A stretch of 64,000 nucleotides of DNA from Parazoarcus communis SWub3 = DSM 12120 (GCF_003226565.1 NZ_QKOE01000007.1:124001-188000); one strand, 5' to 3'. Shown: positions 1-8,848, counted from the first letter of the stretch. The notes: generated by a model from the sequence alone, not told the origin. Numbers and translations are program-made.

Positions 1-1
1 T

Positions 2-631
2 GCGAATGCCTCGAACAAGGTCGCTGCGGTCGACACCCAGACCGGCAAGTTGGCTGCCCTGGTCGACACTGCCAAGATCCCGCACCCAGGCCGCGGCGCC
101 AACTTCGTGCATCCCCAGTTTGGTCCGGTGTGGACCACCGGTCACCTGGGTGCCGACGTGGTGTCGGTCATCTCGACGGCTTCGGATGAGGCCAAATACG
201 CCAAATACAAGAGCCACAACTGGAAGGTGGTGCAGGAGTTGAAGATGCCGGGCGCGGGCAATCTATTCGTCAAGACGCATCCGAAATCCACTCATCTGTG
301 GGCCGATGCGCCGATGAACCCGGAGCGCGAAGTGGCCGAGTCGGTGTACGTGTTTGACATGAAGGATCTTTCGAAGGCGCCAACCCGTCTCGACGTGGCC
401 AAGGATTCCGGCCTGCCTGAGAGCAAGGCGATTCGCCGCGCGACCCATCCGGAATACAACGAAGCGGGCGATGAGGTCTGGATCTCGCTGTGGGGTGGAA
501 AGACCGACCAGTCCGCGATCGTGATCTATGACGACAAGACGCTGAAGCTGAAGAAGGTCATCACCGATCCATCGATCGTCACGCCGACCGGCAAGTTCAA
601 CGTGTTCAACACGATGCACGACGTTTATTGA
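2..631 (+). CDS. nirS: Cytochrome cd1 nitrite reductase NirS, C-terminal part
   Basis: The window opens inside this gene; the last 209 residues are present and end at a TGA at 629-631. NirS is the periplasmic enzyme that reduces nitrite to nitric oxide with heme c and heme d1. What is visible is the end of the d1 beta-propeller: blades with [25 protein letters not shown] and [21 protein letters not shown], and the terminal [16 protein letters not shown], all typical of NirS. The cytochrome c domain and start lie outside the window. It is followed at once by the nirT-to-nirH genes that supply its redox partners and heme d1, which supports the call. Identification is firm; only the upstream two thirds cannot be checked. 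Confidence 0.95.
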   Translation, partial: ANASNKVAAVDTQTGKLAALVDTAKIPHPGRGANFVHPQFGPVWTTGHLGADVVSVISTASDEAKYAKYKSHNWKVVQELKMPGAGNLFVKTHPKSTHLWADAPMNPEREVAESVYVFDMKDLSKAPTRLDVAKDSGLPESKAIRRATHPEYNEAGDEVWISLWGGKTDQSAIVIYDDKTLKLKKVITDPSIVTPTGKFNVFNTMHDVY

Positions 632-696
632 CCGGCTCCCAGGCAACCGCCAAGCACCCTCGCACCGTCGTGCGGGGGCAGCCAAGGATGGATCTC

Positions 697-1305
697 ATGA
701 CAGATCGAGACACTTCAAAACAAGAACAAACCGGCGGGCTCTTCTACCGCTTGCGTCGCCCGAGTGTGAGGTATTCGCTGGGTGGCCTGTTGCTGGTGGG
801 CTTCGCGATTGGCGTGTTTTTCTGGGGCGGATTCAATACCGCCATGGAAGCGACCAATACCGAGCGTTTCTGCATCTCGTGTCATGAGATGGAGGACAAC
901 GTCTATCAGGAATACAAGGAAACCATTCACTACACCAACCGCACCGGCGTGCGTGCCACCTGTCCCGACTGCCATGTCCCCAAGGACTGGACGCACAAGA
1001 TGATCCGCAAGATCCAGGCCTCGCGTGAAGTGTGGGGCAAGCTCACCGGCACCATCGACACGCGCGAAAAGTTCGAAGCCAAGCGCCTGCAACTGGCGCG
1101 CAGTGAGTGGGCGAGGATGAAAGCCTCCGATTCGCGCGAATGCCGCAACTGCCACAGCCTCGAAAGCATGAACGCCGAGATGCAAAAGCAGCGTGCGCGC
1201 AAGCAGCACGAGATGGCACGCCAGGACAACATGACCTGCATCGATTGCCACAAGGGTATTGCGCATCACAAGCCTGAAGGCATGACTGACGACGACGAAG
1301 AGTGA
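697..1305 (+). CDS. nirT: NapC/NirT-family tetraheme cytochrome c
   Basis: A 202-residue membrane-anchored cytochrome that passes electrons from the quinol pool to periplasmic reductases, here presumably NirS. A single N-terminal transmembrane helix (about residues 25-48, [20 protein letters not shown]) is followed by four CxxCH heme sites with cysteines at about 59 (CISCH), 89 (CPDCH), 149 (CRNCH) and 181 (CIDCH). The reading frame is open from a TTG overlapping the nirS stop, but the ATG at 697 is chosen because AAGGATGG lies five bases upstream; an ATG at 688 is the alternative. The position directly after nirS matches the nirST order of Pseudomonas stutzeri-type clusters. The C-terminus is acidic (DDDEE). 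Confidence 0.9.
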   Translation: MTDRDTSKQEQTGGLFYRLRRPSVRYSLGGLLLVGFAIGVFFWGGFNTAMEATNTERFCISCHEMEDNVYQEYKETIHYTNRTGVRATCPDCHVPKDWTHKMIRKIQASREVWGKLTGTIDTREKFEAKRLQLARSEWARMKASDSRECRNCHSLESMNAEMQKQRARKQHEMARQDNMTCIDCHKGIAHHKPEGMTDDDEE

Positions 1306-1354
1306 CCACCTCCCGGCGGGGGTGGCATGCCGGGTTAAAACAGGAGAAGCAAGC

Positions 1355-2230
1355 ATGAACAAGACGATCATGAGCGCACTGGCCGGTGCGACGCTGGTAT
1401 TCGGGGCGGGCAGTGCGATGGCGGCTGCCCCAGCCGATTGGGGCAAGGTTGCGGCCAAGGACATCACCCTGTTTCACCCCGGTGTCTCGCCGCTCGAATG
1501 GATTACCAAAGGCACCGAGCACGGTGGTGCACGGGCGCTGAAGAAGGGCGAGACCTGTGCCGACTGCCACAGTGAGGAAGTGGCTGCGATGGGCCAGAAG
1601 ATGGCCAGCGGGCAGAAGATCGAGCCCAGCCCGATTGCCGGCAAGGCCCCTTCGATTCCGGTCAAGGTCCAGGCCGCGCACGATGGCGAGAATCTTTACT
1701 TGCGCTTCTCCTGGAGGCAGCCCAAAGCATCCGGTGCGCCCAAGATGGATGACAAGAACCCGGTCAAGATCGCCTTCATGCTCGAGTCCGGCGGCAAGGT
1801 CGAACTCGCCGACCAGGGCGGCTGCTGGGCCAGCTGTCATGCCGACTCGCGCACCATGCCCGGGGCAGCCGAGACCAGGAAGAAGTACGTCAAGGGTGGC
1901 TCGCTGGCCGACGGCAAGTTCTATGACTTGATGCAGTGGCGTAGCGGCGAGAACAAGGGCTTCGACGGTCACGTCACCGATACCCGGGTCATGGAGGGGG
2001 GCAAGGCCTTGGTGAGTGCGGTCGGCAAACAGGACGGCGACGGCTGGGCGGTGGTGTTCACACGCAAGTTTGCAGGCGGCGAGGGCGACGTCGCGCTTGA
2101 GGCGGGCAAGGTCTACAACTTCGGCTTCGCGATCCACGACGACAATGCAGCCGGTCGCTATCACCACGTGTCGCTCGGCTACAAACTCGGCATCGACGCC
2201 AAGGCCGACGTCACCGCGGCCAAGCAGTGA
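1355..2230 (+). CDS. NirB-like periplasmic c-type cytochrome (c-552 / ethylbenzene dehydrogenase heme-binding fold)
   Basis: A 291-residue exported protein with a clear Sec signal peptide (MNKTIMSALAGATLVFGAGSAMA). It has a CADCH heme site at about residues 68-72 and a wider CWASCH (C-x3-CH) site at 157-162. The region after residue 95 (VKVQAAHDGENLYLRFSW, later FGFAIHDDNAAGRYHH) resembles the heme-binding domain shared by cytochrome c-552 and ethylbenzene dehydrogenase gamma subunits. Start ATG 1355 has CAGGAG eight bases upstream. In P. stutzeri-type clusters nirT is followed by nirB, a diheme c-552, so a role as electron carrier to NirS is likely but inferred from position. The C-x3-CH spacing in the second site is unusual for a standard heme lyase system. 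Confidence 0.75.
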   Translation: MNKTIMSALAGATLVFGAGSAMAAAPADWGKVAAKDITLFHPGVSPLEWITKGTEHGGARALKKGETCADCHSEEVAAMGQKMASGQKIEPSPIAGKAPSIPVKVQAAHDGENLYLRFSWRQPKASGAPKMDDKNPVKIAFMLESGGKVELADQGGCWASCHADSRTMPGAAETRKKYVKGGSLADGKFYDLMQWRSGENKGFDGHVTDTRVMEGGKALVSAVGKQDGDGWAVVFTRKFAGGEGDVALEAGKVYNFGFAIHDDNAAGRYHHVSLGYKLGIDAKADVTAAKQ

Positions 2231-2255
2231 GCCGGCGCGGCAGCTGGACCTCATC

Positions 2256-2624
2256 GTGAAAGTGCCCCCCCTGCTTGCTCATGTATGGGTGCTGATCGTC
2301 GCGGCAAGCGCAGCGGCCTTCGCCTCCGCGGCCGAACCCGACGTCCTGCGTAGCCGCGAACTGGTGCACCTGGTGCGCCAGGATTGCGGCTCCTGTCACG
2401 GGCTGACCCTGGCCGGCGGTCTTGGCCCTGCGCTGACGCCGGACGCGCTTGCCGACAAGCCGGCCGACGGTCTGGTGGCTACGGTGATGGGCGGACGTCC
2501 GGGTACCCCGATGCCGCCGTTTCGCGGCATCGTCAGTGAGGGGGAGGCGCAGTGGATCGTCGAGCAACTGATGCGTGGCTTCCCGGCCGATGGCGGGCCG
2601 GCGCTCGTCGGTAGCGCAAACTGA
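2256..2624 (+). CDS. nirC: Monoheme cytochrome NirC (c55X-like)
   Basis: A 122-residue small c-type cytochrome with signal peptide (VWVLIVAASAAAFASA), one CGSCH site at about residues 44-48 and a likely axial Met in GTPMPPF. NirC proteins are small periplasmic cytochromes needed for maturation of NirS/heme d1 and can reduce NirS. No ATG is available in frame; the start is GTG 2256 (GTG 2262 also possible), 25 bases after the stop of the upstream cytochrome gene. There is no strong ribosome binding site, so translation may depend on the upstream gene. Next in line is nirF, with the stop 19 bases before the nirF ATG, as in other nirCF pairs. Confidence 0.85.
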   Translation: MKVPPLLAHVWVLIVAASAAAFASAAEPDVLRSRELVHLVRQDCGSCHGLTLAGGLGPALTPDALADKPADGLVATVMGGRPGTPMPPFRGIVSEGEAQWIVEQLMRGFPADGGPALVGSAN

Positions 2625-2643
2625 ACCAGGCAGGAGTCTGAAC

Positions 2644-3858
2644 ATGTCAGATCAAAACGTACGTCTTGCCCCACCGCTGCTATGGGTCATCCTGCTGCCG
2701 GCCATGGTGTTGCTGCTGTCGGCCTGTGCCACCGGCATGCCAACGACGCAGGTCCGTGGTACCGGCGATCTTGGCGTTGTCATCGAGCGTGCCGACGGCC
2801 GGGTGCAGATCGTCGAGACCTCCGGCCGCAGCGTGCTGGCCAGGGTGCCGGGCCTGGGTGACCTGTCGCACGCCTCGGTGGTGTTCTCGCGCGATGCGCG
2901 CCATGCCTACGTGTTCGGTCGCGACGGGGGGCTGACCAAGGTCGACCTGTTGAGCGCCAGCGTGGTTGGGCGCGTGATGCAAGCGGGCAATGCGATCGGC
3001 GGAGCGATCTCGCAGGATGGCCGTATCGTTGTGGCACAGAACTACGCTCCGGGCGGGATCAAGGCCTTCGATGCCGATACCCTCGAACTGCTCGCCGACG
3101 TGCCGGCAGAGTACGGCACCGAAGGCAAGCGCTCCAAGGTGGTCGGCCTTGCCGATCTGCCCGGCAACCGTTTTGCCTACGCGCTGTTTGATGCCGATGA
3201 GATCCGCGTCACCGACCTGTCCGACCCGACGCACCCGACAACGCAGCGCTACGCTGCCGGCCGCCAGCCTTACGACGGCCTGGTGACGCCGGACGGACGT
3301 CATTACATCGCGGGCCTGTTCGGCGAGGACGGGCTGGCAATGCTCGATTTGTGGCAGCCGGAGCAGGGAGTACGCAAGATCCTGGCCGGCTATGGCATGG
3401 GCGCAGAGCCGCTGCCGGTGTACAAGATGCCCCACCTGCGAGGCTGGGCGGTGGCGGGCGGGCGCGCCTACCTGCCGGCGATCGGGCGTCACGAGGTGCT
3501 GGTGGTCGATACCCGTAGCTGGCAGGAAGTTGCCCGCATCCCGGTCAAGAGCCAACCGGTGTTCGTCATGGCGCGCCCAGACGGACGCGAGGTCTGGGTG
3601 AACTTCGCCTTTCCCGACAATGGCTGGGTGCAGGTGATCGATACGCTCGATCAAAGCGTGGTCGATACGCTGCAGCCGGGGCGTGCAATCCTGCACATGG
3701 AGTTCGCGCCCAAAGGCGAGACGGTGTGGCTGTCGGCGCGTGACGACAACCGTGTCGTGGTCTATGACACCGCGACGCGCAAGCCGTTGGGCAGTTTCGA
3801 TTCCGCCAGCCCGAGCGGAATCTTCTTCACCAGTCGCGCGATGCGCACCGGGTTTTGA
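2644..3858 (+). CDS. nirF: NirF, heme d1 biosynthesis propeller protein, probable lipoprotein
   Basis: A 404-residue homologue of the NirS d1 domain without the cytochrome c part; NirF acts in periplasmic heme d1 maturation. The N-terminus has a hydrophobic segment ending in the lipobox LLSAC with the acceptor cysteine at residue 28, so it should be a membrane-anchored lipoprotein. Propeller repeats are visible (VVFSRDARHAYVFGRDGGLTKVDL, GLVTPDGRHYIAGLFG, MARPDGREVWVNFAFPDNGWV). The start ATG 2644 has CAGGAG seven bases upstream; an upstream in-frame ATG lacks a ribosome site and overlaps nirC. The stop TGA at 3856 sits three bases before the nirDL ATG, consistent with one operon. Confidence 0.93.
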   Translation: MSDQNVRLAPPLLWVILLPAMVLLLSACATGMPTTQVRGTGDLGVVIERADGRVQIVETSGRSVLARVPGLGDLSHASVVFSRDARHAYVFGRDGGLTKVDLLSASVVGRVMQAGNAIGGAISQDGRIVVAQNYAPGGIKAFDADTLELLADVPAEYGTEGKRSKVVGLADLPGNRFAYALFDADEIRVTDLSDPTHPTTQRYAAGRQPYDGLVTPDGRHYIAGLFGEDGLAMLDLWQPEQGVRKILAGYGMGAEPLPVYKMPHLRGWAVAGGRAYLPAIGRHEVLVVDTRSWQEVARIPVKSQPVFVMARPDGREVWVNFAFPDNGWVQVIDTLDQSVVDTLQPGRAILHMEFAPKGETVWLSARDDNRVVVYDTATRKPLGSFDSASPSGIFFTSRAMRTGF

Positions 3859-3860
3859 AC

Positions 3861-4892
3861 ATGCTGCGCACGGTTTCGATCGCGGACGCGGCGGGGACGG
3901 CGAGTTTCCGCCTGCTCAACGATTGGCAACGCGACTTTCCGCTTGCGCCGCGCCCCTTCGCTCACATCGGCGCAGCGGTCGGTGTTGACGAGGACGAAGT
4001 GATTGGTGCCTATCGCAGTTGGGTTGCTGCCGGAGTGGTCAGCCGCGTGGGGGCGGTATTCGCGCCGCGGCGGATCGGGGCTGGAGCACTGCTTGCGCTG
4101 GCCGTGTCACCGGAGCGGCTCGACGAGGTCGCGGCGCGGGTCAGCGCCGAACCCTGCGTCAATCACAACTACGAACGCGAGCACGTCTTCAACCTGTGGT
4201 TCGTGGTCACTGCAGCAGACGAGATGGCGCTGACCGGCATCGTTGGCGCCATCGAACGCGACACCGGCTGCACCACGATCTGCCTGCCGATGGATGAGGA
4301 GTTCCACATTGACTTGGGCTTTGACCTCAACGGCCTGAGCCATCGGCGCATCGCTGGCACGCTCTCGGCCAGCGGCGGCAATCGCGGCTGCGCGCTGCCC
4401 GAGCTCGATCGCCGGCTGTTCGCCGCGCTGCAGGGAGGGTTGCCGATCGTGGCCGCGCCGTGGGAAATGCTCGGCCGGCGCGTGGGCTTGAACGAGAGCA
4501 TGGTGATCGAAACCGTCGAGCGTGCGCTGGCTGACGGCGTGATCCGTCGCTTCGGCGTGGTCGTGCGTCACCACGAAGTCGGCATTGGCGCCAACGCCAT
4601 GTGTGTATGGGACATCCCCGATCATCTGGCCAGTGCCCTCGGTCGCGAGCTGGCACGGGAGCCGGCGGTAACGCTGTGCTATCGACGCAAACGCGCCGTG
4701 CCGCACTGGCCCTACAACCTGTTCTGCATGATCCACGGAAGCGCGCGCCAGGCGGTGCTGGCGATGCGTGACCAGATTGCGGCGCGCCTGGAGCTTGACC
4801 GCTGGCCCCACACCGTGTTGTTCAGCGGTCGCCGCTTCAAGCAGCGCGGCGCACACTACCTGCCGCTGTCAGCTGAGAGCGGTAATGAATGA
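3861..4892 (+). CDS. nirDL: NirDL fusion, siroheme decarboxylase subunit(s)
   Basis: 343 residues made of two AsnC/Lrp-like units in tandem: NirD-like (about 1-160, RLLNDWQRDFPLAPRPFAHIG ... NHNYEREHVFNLWFVV) and NirL-like (about 175-335, LFAALQGGLPIVAAPWEMLG ... CYRRKRAVPHWPYNLFCMIHG). NirD, L, G and H remove two carboxyl groups from siroheme to give 12,18-didecarboxysiroheme, an early step towards heme d1. A fused nirDL is known in some denitrifiers such as Paracoccus, whereas Pseudomonas has separate genes. Start ATG 3861 lies just after the nirF stop. The stop overlaps the nirG start. In this family an AsnC-type fold has become an enzyme, so it should not be annotated as a regulator. Confidence 0.92.
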   Translation: MLRTVSIADAAGTASFRLLNDWQRDFPLAPRPFAHIGAAVGVDEDEVIGAYRSWVAAGVVSRVGAVFAPRRIGAGALLALAVSPERLDEVAARVSAEPCVNHNYEREHVFNLWFVVTAADEMALTGIVGAIERDTGCTTICLPMDEEFHIDLGFDLNGLSHRRIAGTLSASGGNRGCALPELDRRLFAALQGGLPIVAAPWEMLGRRVGLNESMVIETVERALADGVIRRFGVVVRHHEVGIGANAMCVWDIPDHLASALGRELAREPAVTLCYRRKRAVPHWPYNLFCMIHGSARQAVLAMRDQIAARLELDRWPHTVLFSGRRFKQRGAHYLPLSAESGNE

Positions 4893-5382
4893 GCGCCAGC
4901 GACCGGTGCCGCGCGGGGTGGCGGCAACGCGTACGCCGGACGAGATCGAGCGCCGGCTGATCAATGCGCTGCAGGGCGACTTTCCGCTGGTGGAGCGGCC
5001 CTACGCCGCGGTCGGCGCGATGCTCGGACTGGACGAGGAGGCGGTGATCGCGCGCCTGCGCGGATTGCTCGAGGCGGGTGTGCTGACCCGTTTCGGTCCG
5101 ATGTTCCAGGTCGAGCGCATGGGTGGGGCGTTCTGCCTCGCGGCGATGGCCGTGCCCGATGCGGACTGGGCGCGGGTGGTGGACCTGGTCAATGCCTTTC
5201 CCGAGGTGGCGCACAACTACCAGCGCGAGCACACGCTCAACATGTGGTTCGTGCTCGCTACGGCGCATCCCGAAGGGATTGCCGAGGTCTCCGCGCGGAT
5301 CGAGCGCGCCACCGGACTTGCGGTGCACTGCTTTCCGAAGGCGCGCGAGTACTTTGTCGAGATGAAGCTGGAGGCGAGATGA
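4885..5382 (+). CDS. nirG: NirG, siroheme decarboxylase subunit
   Basis: 165 residues, AsnC/Lrp-like fold, same family as the D half of the preceding gene: LINALQGDFPLVERPYAAVGAMLGLDEEAVIARLRGLLEAG and VAHNYQREHTLNMWFVLAT, with the HNYxREHxxNxWF signature of the D/G type. It acts with NirDL and NirH in siroheme decarboxylation in the cytoplasm. ATG 4885 overlaps the last eight bases of nirDL, and its own stop overlaps the nirH start as ATGA, so the three genes are translationally coupled. D/G-type and L/H-type subunits alternate along the operon; the G assignment is by order. Confidence 0.9.
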   Translation: MNERQRPVPRGVAATRTPDEIERRLINALQGDFPLVERPYAAVGAMLGLDEEAVIARLRGLLEAGVLTRFGPMFQVERMGGAFCLAAMAVPDADWARVVDLVNAFPEVAHNYQREHTLNMWFVLATAHPEGIAEVSARIERATGLAVHCFPKAREYFVEMKLEAR

Positions 5383-5900
5383 ACATAGGTCCGGAAACTG
5401 TGCTGACTGCAACGGACGACCTGGATCGGCGTCTGGTGCTGGCAACCCAGGGTGGCCTGCCGCTGGTGCCACGCCCCTATGCAGCGCTTGCCGCGCAGCT
5501 TGGTTGCAGCGAGGTCGAGGTGTGCGAGCGCTTGGGGGCCATGCTTGCACGCGGGGTCATTCGCCGCATTGGCGCCGTGCCCAACCACTATGCGATTGGT
5601 TATACCGCCAATGGCATGAGCGTGTGGGACATTGACGACGCGTGTGTCGACGCGGTGGGCGAGCTGGTCGGTGCCCTCGACTTCGTCACCCACTGCTACC
5701 GCCGCCCGCGTCGGCTGCCCGATTGGCCCTATAACCTCTTCGCCATGGTCCATGCCGGCAGTCGTGAGGCCGCGCTCGGACGTGTGGCCGACATCGCTGC
5801 GCTGGTCGAGTACCGTTTTCCGGCGGCCCTGCGCGCCCAAGACGTACTGTTCTCGACGTCCATCCTGAAGAAGACCGGTCTGCGCTTGGGCCGGGTCTGA
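5379..5900 (+). CDS. nirH: NirH, siroheme decarboxylase subunit
   Basis: 173 residues of the L/H type: LVLATQGGLPLVPRPYAALAAQLG and the CYRRPRRLPDWPYNLFAMVHAGSREAAL signature that also occurs in the second half of nirDL. It completes the D-L-G-H decarboxylase set. ATG 5379 is inside the nirG stop (ATGA) and GGAGG-like bases (GGAGGCG, 5370-5376) precede it. The C-terminus ends FSTSILKKTGLRLGRV. The 156 bp after its stop hold a separate promoter for nirJ, so the first transcription unit may end here, though no hairpin terminator is visible. Confidence 0.9.
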   Translation: MNIGPETVLTATDDLDRRLVLATQGGLPLVPRPYAALAAQLGCSEVEVCERLGAMLARGVIRRIGAVPNHYAIGYTANGMSVWDIDDACVDAVGELVGALDFVTHCYRRPRRLPDWPYNLFAMVHAGSREAALGRVADIAALVEYRFPAALRAQDVLFSTSILKKTGLRLGRV

Positions 5901-5988
5901 GCATCGGCGAAGTGCAGGCCAGGCGGTTGCGCAAGGTCTGCAAGAAGCTTGGAGCAAACGTAGAACAAGCGCTGATCGTCCTGCCCGC

Positions 5989-6037
5989 TTGACCCGCATC
6001 ATTTTGGGTTGCGGCTGGGTGAGCTGTAATCGGACTA
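5989..6037 (+). promoter_or_regulatory. Predicted Dnr/FNR-type class II promoter of nirJ-nirN
   Basis: TTGAC-CCGC-ATCAT at 5989-6002 matches the TTGAT-N4-ATCAA consensus at four of five bases in each half. TGTAAT at 6025-6030 is a -10 hexamer one base from consensus. Taking +1 at 6037, the box centre (5995.5) is at -41.5, the exact spacing of class II FNR/CRP-family activation. The nirJ ribosome site AGGAG follows at 6041-6045, giving a very short leader. A regulator of this class is encoded at 16345-17109. Confidence 0.65.
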
Positions 6038-6056
6038 AACAGGAGATTCACCCGCC

Positions 6057-7265
6057 ATGTTCCGTATTTCCCAGTTCGTTCGCGAACTCGATCAGCCTAC
6101 GCCCGTCGTTGCGCGGCGCAAGCCACCCGGTCCGGTGGTCATCTGGAACCTGATCCGGCGCTGCAATCTCACCTGCAAACACTGCTACTCGATCTCGGCC
6201 GATACCGATTTCGCCGGTGAGCTGTCGACCGCCGAGGTGTTCCGCGTGATGGATGATCTGAAGGCAGCGCGGGTGCCAGTGCTGATCCTGTCGGGTGGCG
6301 AGCCGCTGTTGCGACCGGATATCTTCGAGATCGGGGGCCGCGCCAAGGCGCTGGGTTTTTACGTCGGCCTGTCGTCCAACGGCACCTTGATCGACGCCTC
6401 GAACATCGACGCGATCGACGATATCGGCTTCGACTATGTCGGGGTGAGCCTCGACGGCATCGCCGACACCCATGACCGCTTCCGGCGCAAGGCCGGCGCC
6501 TTCGACGCCTCGCTCGCCGGCATCCGGCTGTGTCGCCAACGTGGGATCAAGGTCGGTGTGCGCTACACCATGACCGAGGACAACGCCCACGACCTGCGCG
6601 CGCTGCTTCGGCTCGTGGAGGAGGAACAGATCGACAAGTTCTACTTCTCGCACCTGAACTACGCCGGGCGCGGCAACAAGCACCGCGGCGACGATGCGCG
6701 CCATCGCACCACCCGCGAAGCGATGGAACTGCTGTTCGAAACCTGCCTGGCGCTGCATCGGCAGGGCATCGTCAAGGACTTCGTCACCGGCAACAACGAC
6801 GCCGACGGCGTGTTCCTGCTCGATTGGGTGCGACGACGCTTTCCGGACAAGGCCGCGCATATCGAAACCAAACTGCGCCAGTGGGGCGGCAACGCAAGCG
6901 GGGTCAATGTCGCCAACATCGACAACCTGGGCATCGTCCATCCGGACACCATGTGGTGGCATGTGCCGCTGGGCAACGTGCGCGAGCGTGCCTTCGACGA
7001 AATCTGGAACGACCTGTCGCACCCGCTGCTGGCCGGTCTGAAGCCGCATCCGCGCAAGCTCGGGGGGCGCTGCGGCGCCTGTCGCTACCTCGACATCTGT
7101 AATGGCAATTCGCGGGTACGCGCCGAGCAGATCACTGGCAATCCGTGGGCCGAGGATCCGGCCTGTTACCTGAGTGACGAGGAGATCGGTGTGAACGCGT
7201 CCGAATATGGATCGATCCGGGTGGTCAACACGCCCTGGGTGCGGATCGACAAGGTGACCCCATGA
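6057..7265 (+). CDS. nirJ: NirJ, radical SAM heme d1 synthase
   Basis: A 402-residue radical SAM enzyme that replaces two propionate side chains of didecarboxysiroheme during heme d1 synthesis. The SAM-binding cluster motif CNLTCKHC has cysteines at 36, 40 and 43; SGGEPLLRPD is the glycine-rich SAM site. A C-terminal SPASM-like region has CGACRYLDIC at 339-348 plus Cys 370, ligands for a second Fe-S cluster. Start ATG 6057 has AGGAG at 6041-6045, with an 11-base gap. The stop overlaps the nirN start (ATGA). The gene is separated from nirDL-G-H by its own probable promoter. Confidence 0.95.
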   Translation: MFRISQFVRELDQPTPVVARRKPPGPVVIWNLIRRCNLTCKHCYSISADTDFAGELSTAEVFRVMDDLKAARVPVLILSGGEPLLRPDIFEIGGRAKALGFYVGLSSNGTLIDASNIDAIDDIGFDYVGVSLDGIADTHDRFRRKAGAFDASLAGIRLCRQRGIKVGVRYTMTEDNAHDLRALLRLVEEEQIDKFYFSHLNYAGRGNKHRGDDARHRTTREAMELLFETCLALHRQGIVKDFVTGNNDADGVFLLDWVRRRFPDKAAHIETKLRQWGGNASGVNVANIDNLGIVHPDTMWWHVPLGNVRERAFDEIWNDLSHPLLAGLKPHPRKLGGRCGACRYLDICNGNSRVRAEQITGNPWAEDPACYLSDEEIGVNASEYGSIRVVNTPWVRIDKVTP

Positions 7266-8848
7266 GACCGGCGATGAGATCCCTGTTCGGCGCGATGGCC
7301 GCGCTGCTGCTGGCGCCCCTCGTTTCCGCGGCCGACGCTGGCACGGCGCCCGATGTCGCGAAGCTGTACCAGGCGCATTGCGCCGCTTGTCACGCCCCGG
7401 ATCGCCTTGGCGCGATGGGGCCGGCGCTGCTGCCGGACAACCTCGCCCGCCTGCGCAAAGCCGAGGCCGCCGCGGTGATCGCGGGCGGGCGCGCCGCGAC
7501 CCAGATGCCGCCCTTCGACAAGGTGCTTGGCAAGGCCGAGATCGCCGCGCTGGCTGACTGGATCTACACCCCGGTGACGCCCGAACCGAGGTGGACCGAT
7601 GCCGACATCCGCACCTCGCGCATCCAGCATGTCGACCCGGCCACGCTGTCTGCCCGCCCGGTGTTCGACGCCGATCCGCTAAACCTCTTCCTGGTGGTGG
7701 AGGCGGGCGATCACCACGTGTCGGTGCTCGACGGCGACCACCTCGAGCCGATCCACCGCTTCCCGTCGCGCTTCGCCCTGCACGGTGGACCGAAGTTCGC
7801 CGAGGGCGGGCGCTACGTCTTTTTCGGCTCGCGCGATGGCTGGATCACCAAGTACGATCTATGGAACCTCAAGGTGGTGGCCGAGGTGCGCGCCGGCATC
7901 AACACCCGTAACGTTGCGGTGTCGCCCGATGGCAAGCATGTCGCGGTTGCCAACTACCTGCCGCATAGCCTGGTGCTGCTCGACGGCGAGCTGAACCTGA
8001 TCAAGGTTATCGAGGCCACCGACCGCGACGGCAAGCGCAGCTCGCGCGTATCTGCGGTGTACGACGCTACCCCGCGGCAGTCCTTCATCGTCGCACTCAA
8101 GGACGTGGCCGAGGTGTGGGAGGTGAGCTACACCAAAGCGGTGGAGGACATCCCGGTCGGCTTCATCCACGACTTCAAACAGCGCGAAGGCGCCTTCATT
8201 CCAGCTTATCTCAACCCGCGCCGCACCGTGCTCGCGGAAGTGCTGGACGATTTCTTCTTTACCCAGGACTACGCCGAGCTGATGGGTGCCTCGCGCGAGG
8301 GGGTGGGCCAGGTGGTGAACCTGGATGCGCGCAAGAAGGTCGCCAATCTGCCGCTGGAAGGCATGCCCCACCTCGGCTCGGGCATCACCTGGAAATGGCG
8401 CGACGCGACCGGCACCGAGCGCACCGTGATGGCGAGCACCAACCTGAAGTCGGGCGAGGTCACGGTGATCGACATGCAGCGCTGGGAGGTGATCCGGCGC
8501 ATCCCGACCCGCGGACCGGGCTTCTTCCTGCGCAGCCACGAGACCAGCCGCTACGCCTTCGTCGATTCAATGATGAGCCGCGAGGCGAAACACATCCTGC
8601 AGGTCATCGACAAGCAGACCCTCGAGGTGGTCCGGGAGATCGCCGCCGCGCCGGGCCAGACCCTGGCCCACATCGAATTCACCCGCGACGGCCGCTACGC
8701 ACTCGCCAGCCTGTGGGAGCAGGATGGCGCCATCGTCGTGCTCGATGCGCATACGCTCGAGGAAGTGAAGCGCCTGCCGATGAAAAAACCGGTCGGCAAA
8801 TACAACGTGTGGAACAAGATCAGCCGCGACGAAGGCACCAGCCACTGA
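7262..8848 (+). CDS. nirN: NirN, dihydro-heme d1 dehydrogenase (NirS paralogue)
   Basis: 528 residues: a signal peptide (residues 1-24), a cytochrome c domain with CAACH at 40-44, and an eight-bladed d1-type propeller from about 110 to the end, closing with KKPVGKYNVWNKISRDEGTSH, parallel to the NirS C-terminus ([14 protein letters not shown]). NirN is a periplasmic NirS-like protein that oxidises dihydro-heme d1 in the last step and hands the cofactor to NirS. The ATG at 7262 overlaps the nirJ stop, so both are made from one message. NirN rather than a second NirS is chosen from the diverged propeller end and its place after nirJ. Confidence 0.92.
   Translation: MRPAMRSLFGAMAALLLAPLVSAADAGTAPDVAKLYQAHCAACHAPDRLGAMGPALLPDNLARLRKAEAAAVIAGGRAATQMPPFDKVLGKAEIAALADWIYTPVTPEPRWTDADIRTSRIQHVDPATLSARPVFDADPLNLFLVVEAGDHHVSVLDGDHLEPIHRFPSRFALHGGPKFAEGGRYVFFGSRDGWITKYDLWNLKVVAEVRAGINTRNVAVSPDGKHVAVANYLPHSLVLLDGELNLIKVIEATDRDGKRSSRVSAVYDATPRQSFIVALKDVAEVWEVSYTKAVEDIPVGFIHDFKQREGAFIPAYLNPRRTVLAEVLDDFFFTQDYAELMGASREGVGQVVNLDARKKVANLPLEGMPHLGSGITWKWRDATGTERTVMASTNLKSGEVTVIDMQRWEVIRRIPTRGPGFFLRSHETSRYAFVDSMMSREAKHILQVIDKQTLEVVREIAAAPGQTLAHIEFTRDGRYALASLWEQDGAIVVLDAHTLEEVKRLPMKKPVGKYNVWNKISRDEGTSH

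Noticed and set aside
1043..2254. Long minus-strand ORF of 403 codons opposite the nirB-like gene
   Set aside because: Antisense shadow in GC-rich DNA; the plus strand has heme motifs, a signal peptide and ribosome site.
3855..4892. nirDL as an AsnC/Lrp transcription regulator
   Set aside because: The fold is shared, but the signatures and the operon place it with siroheme decarboxylases.
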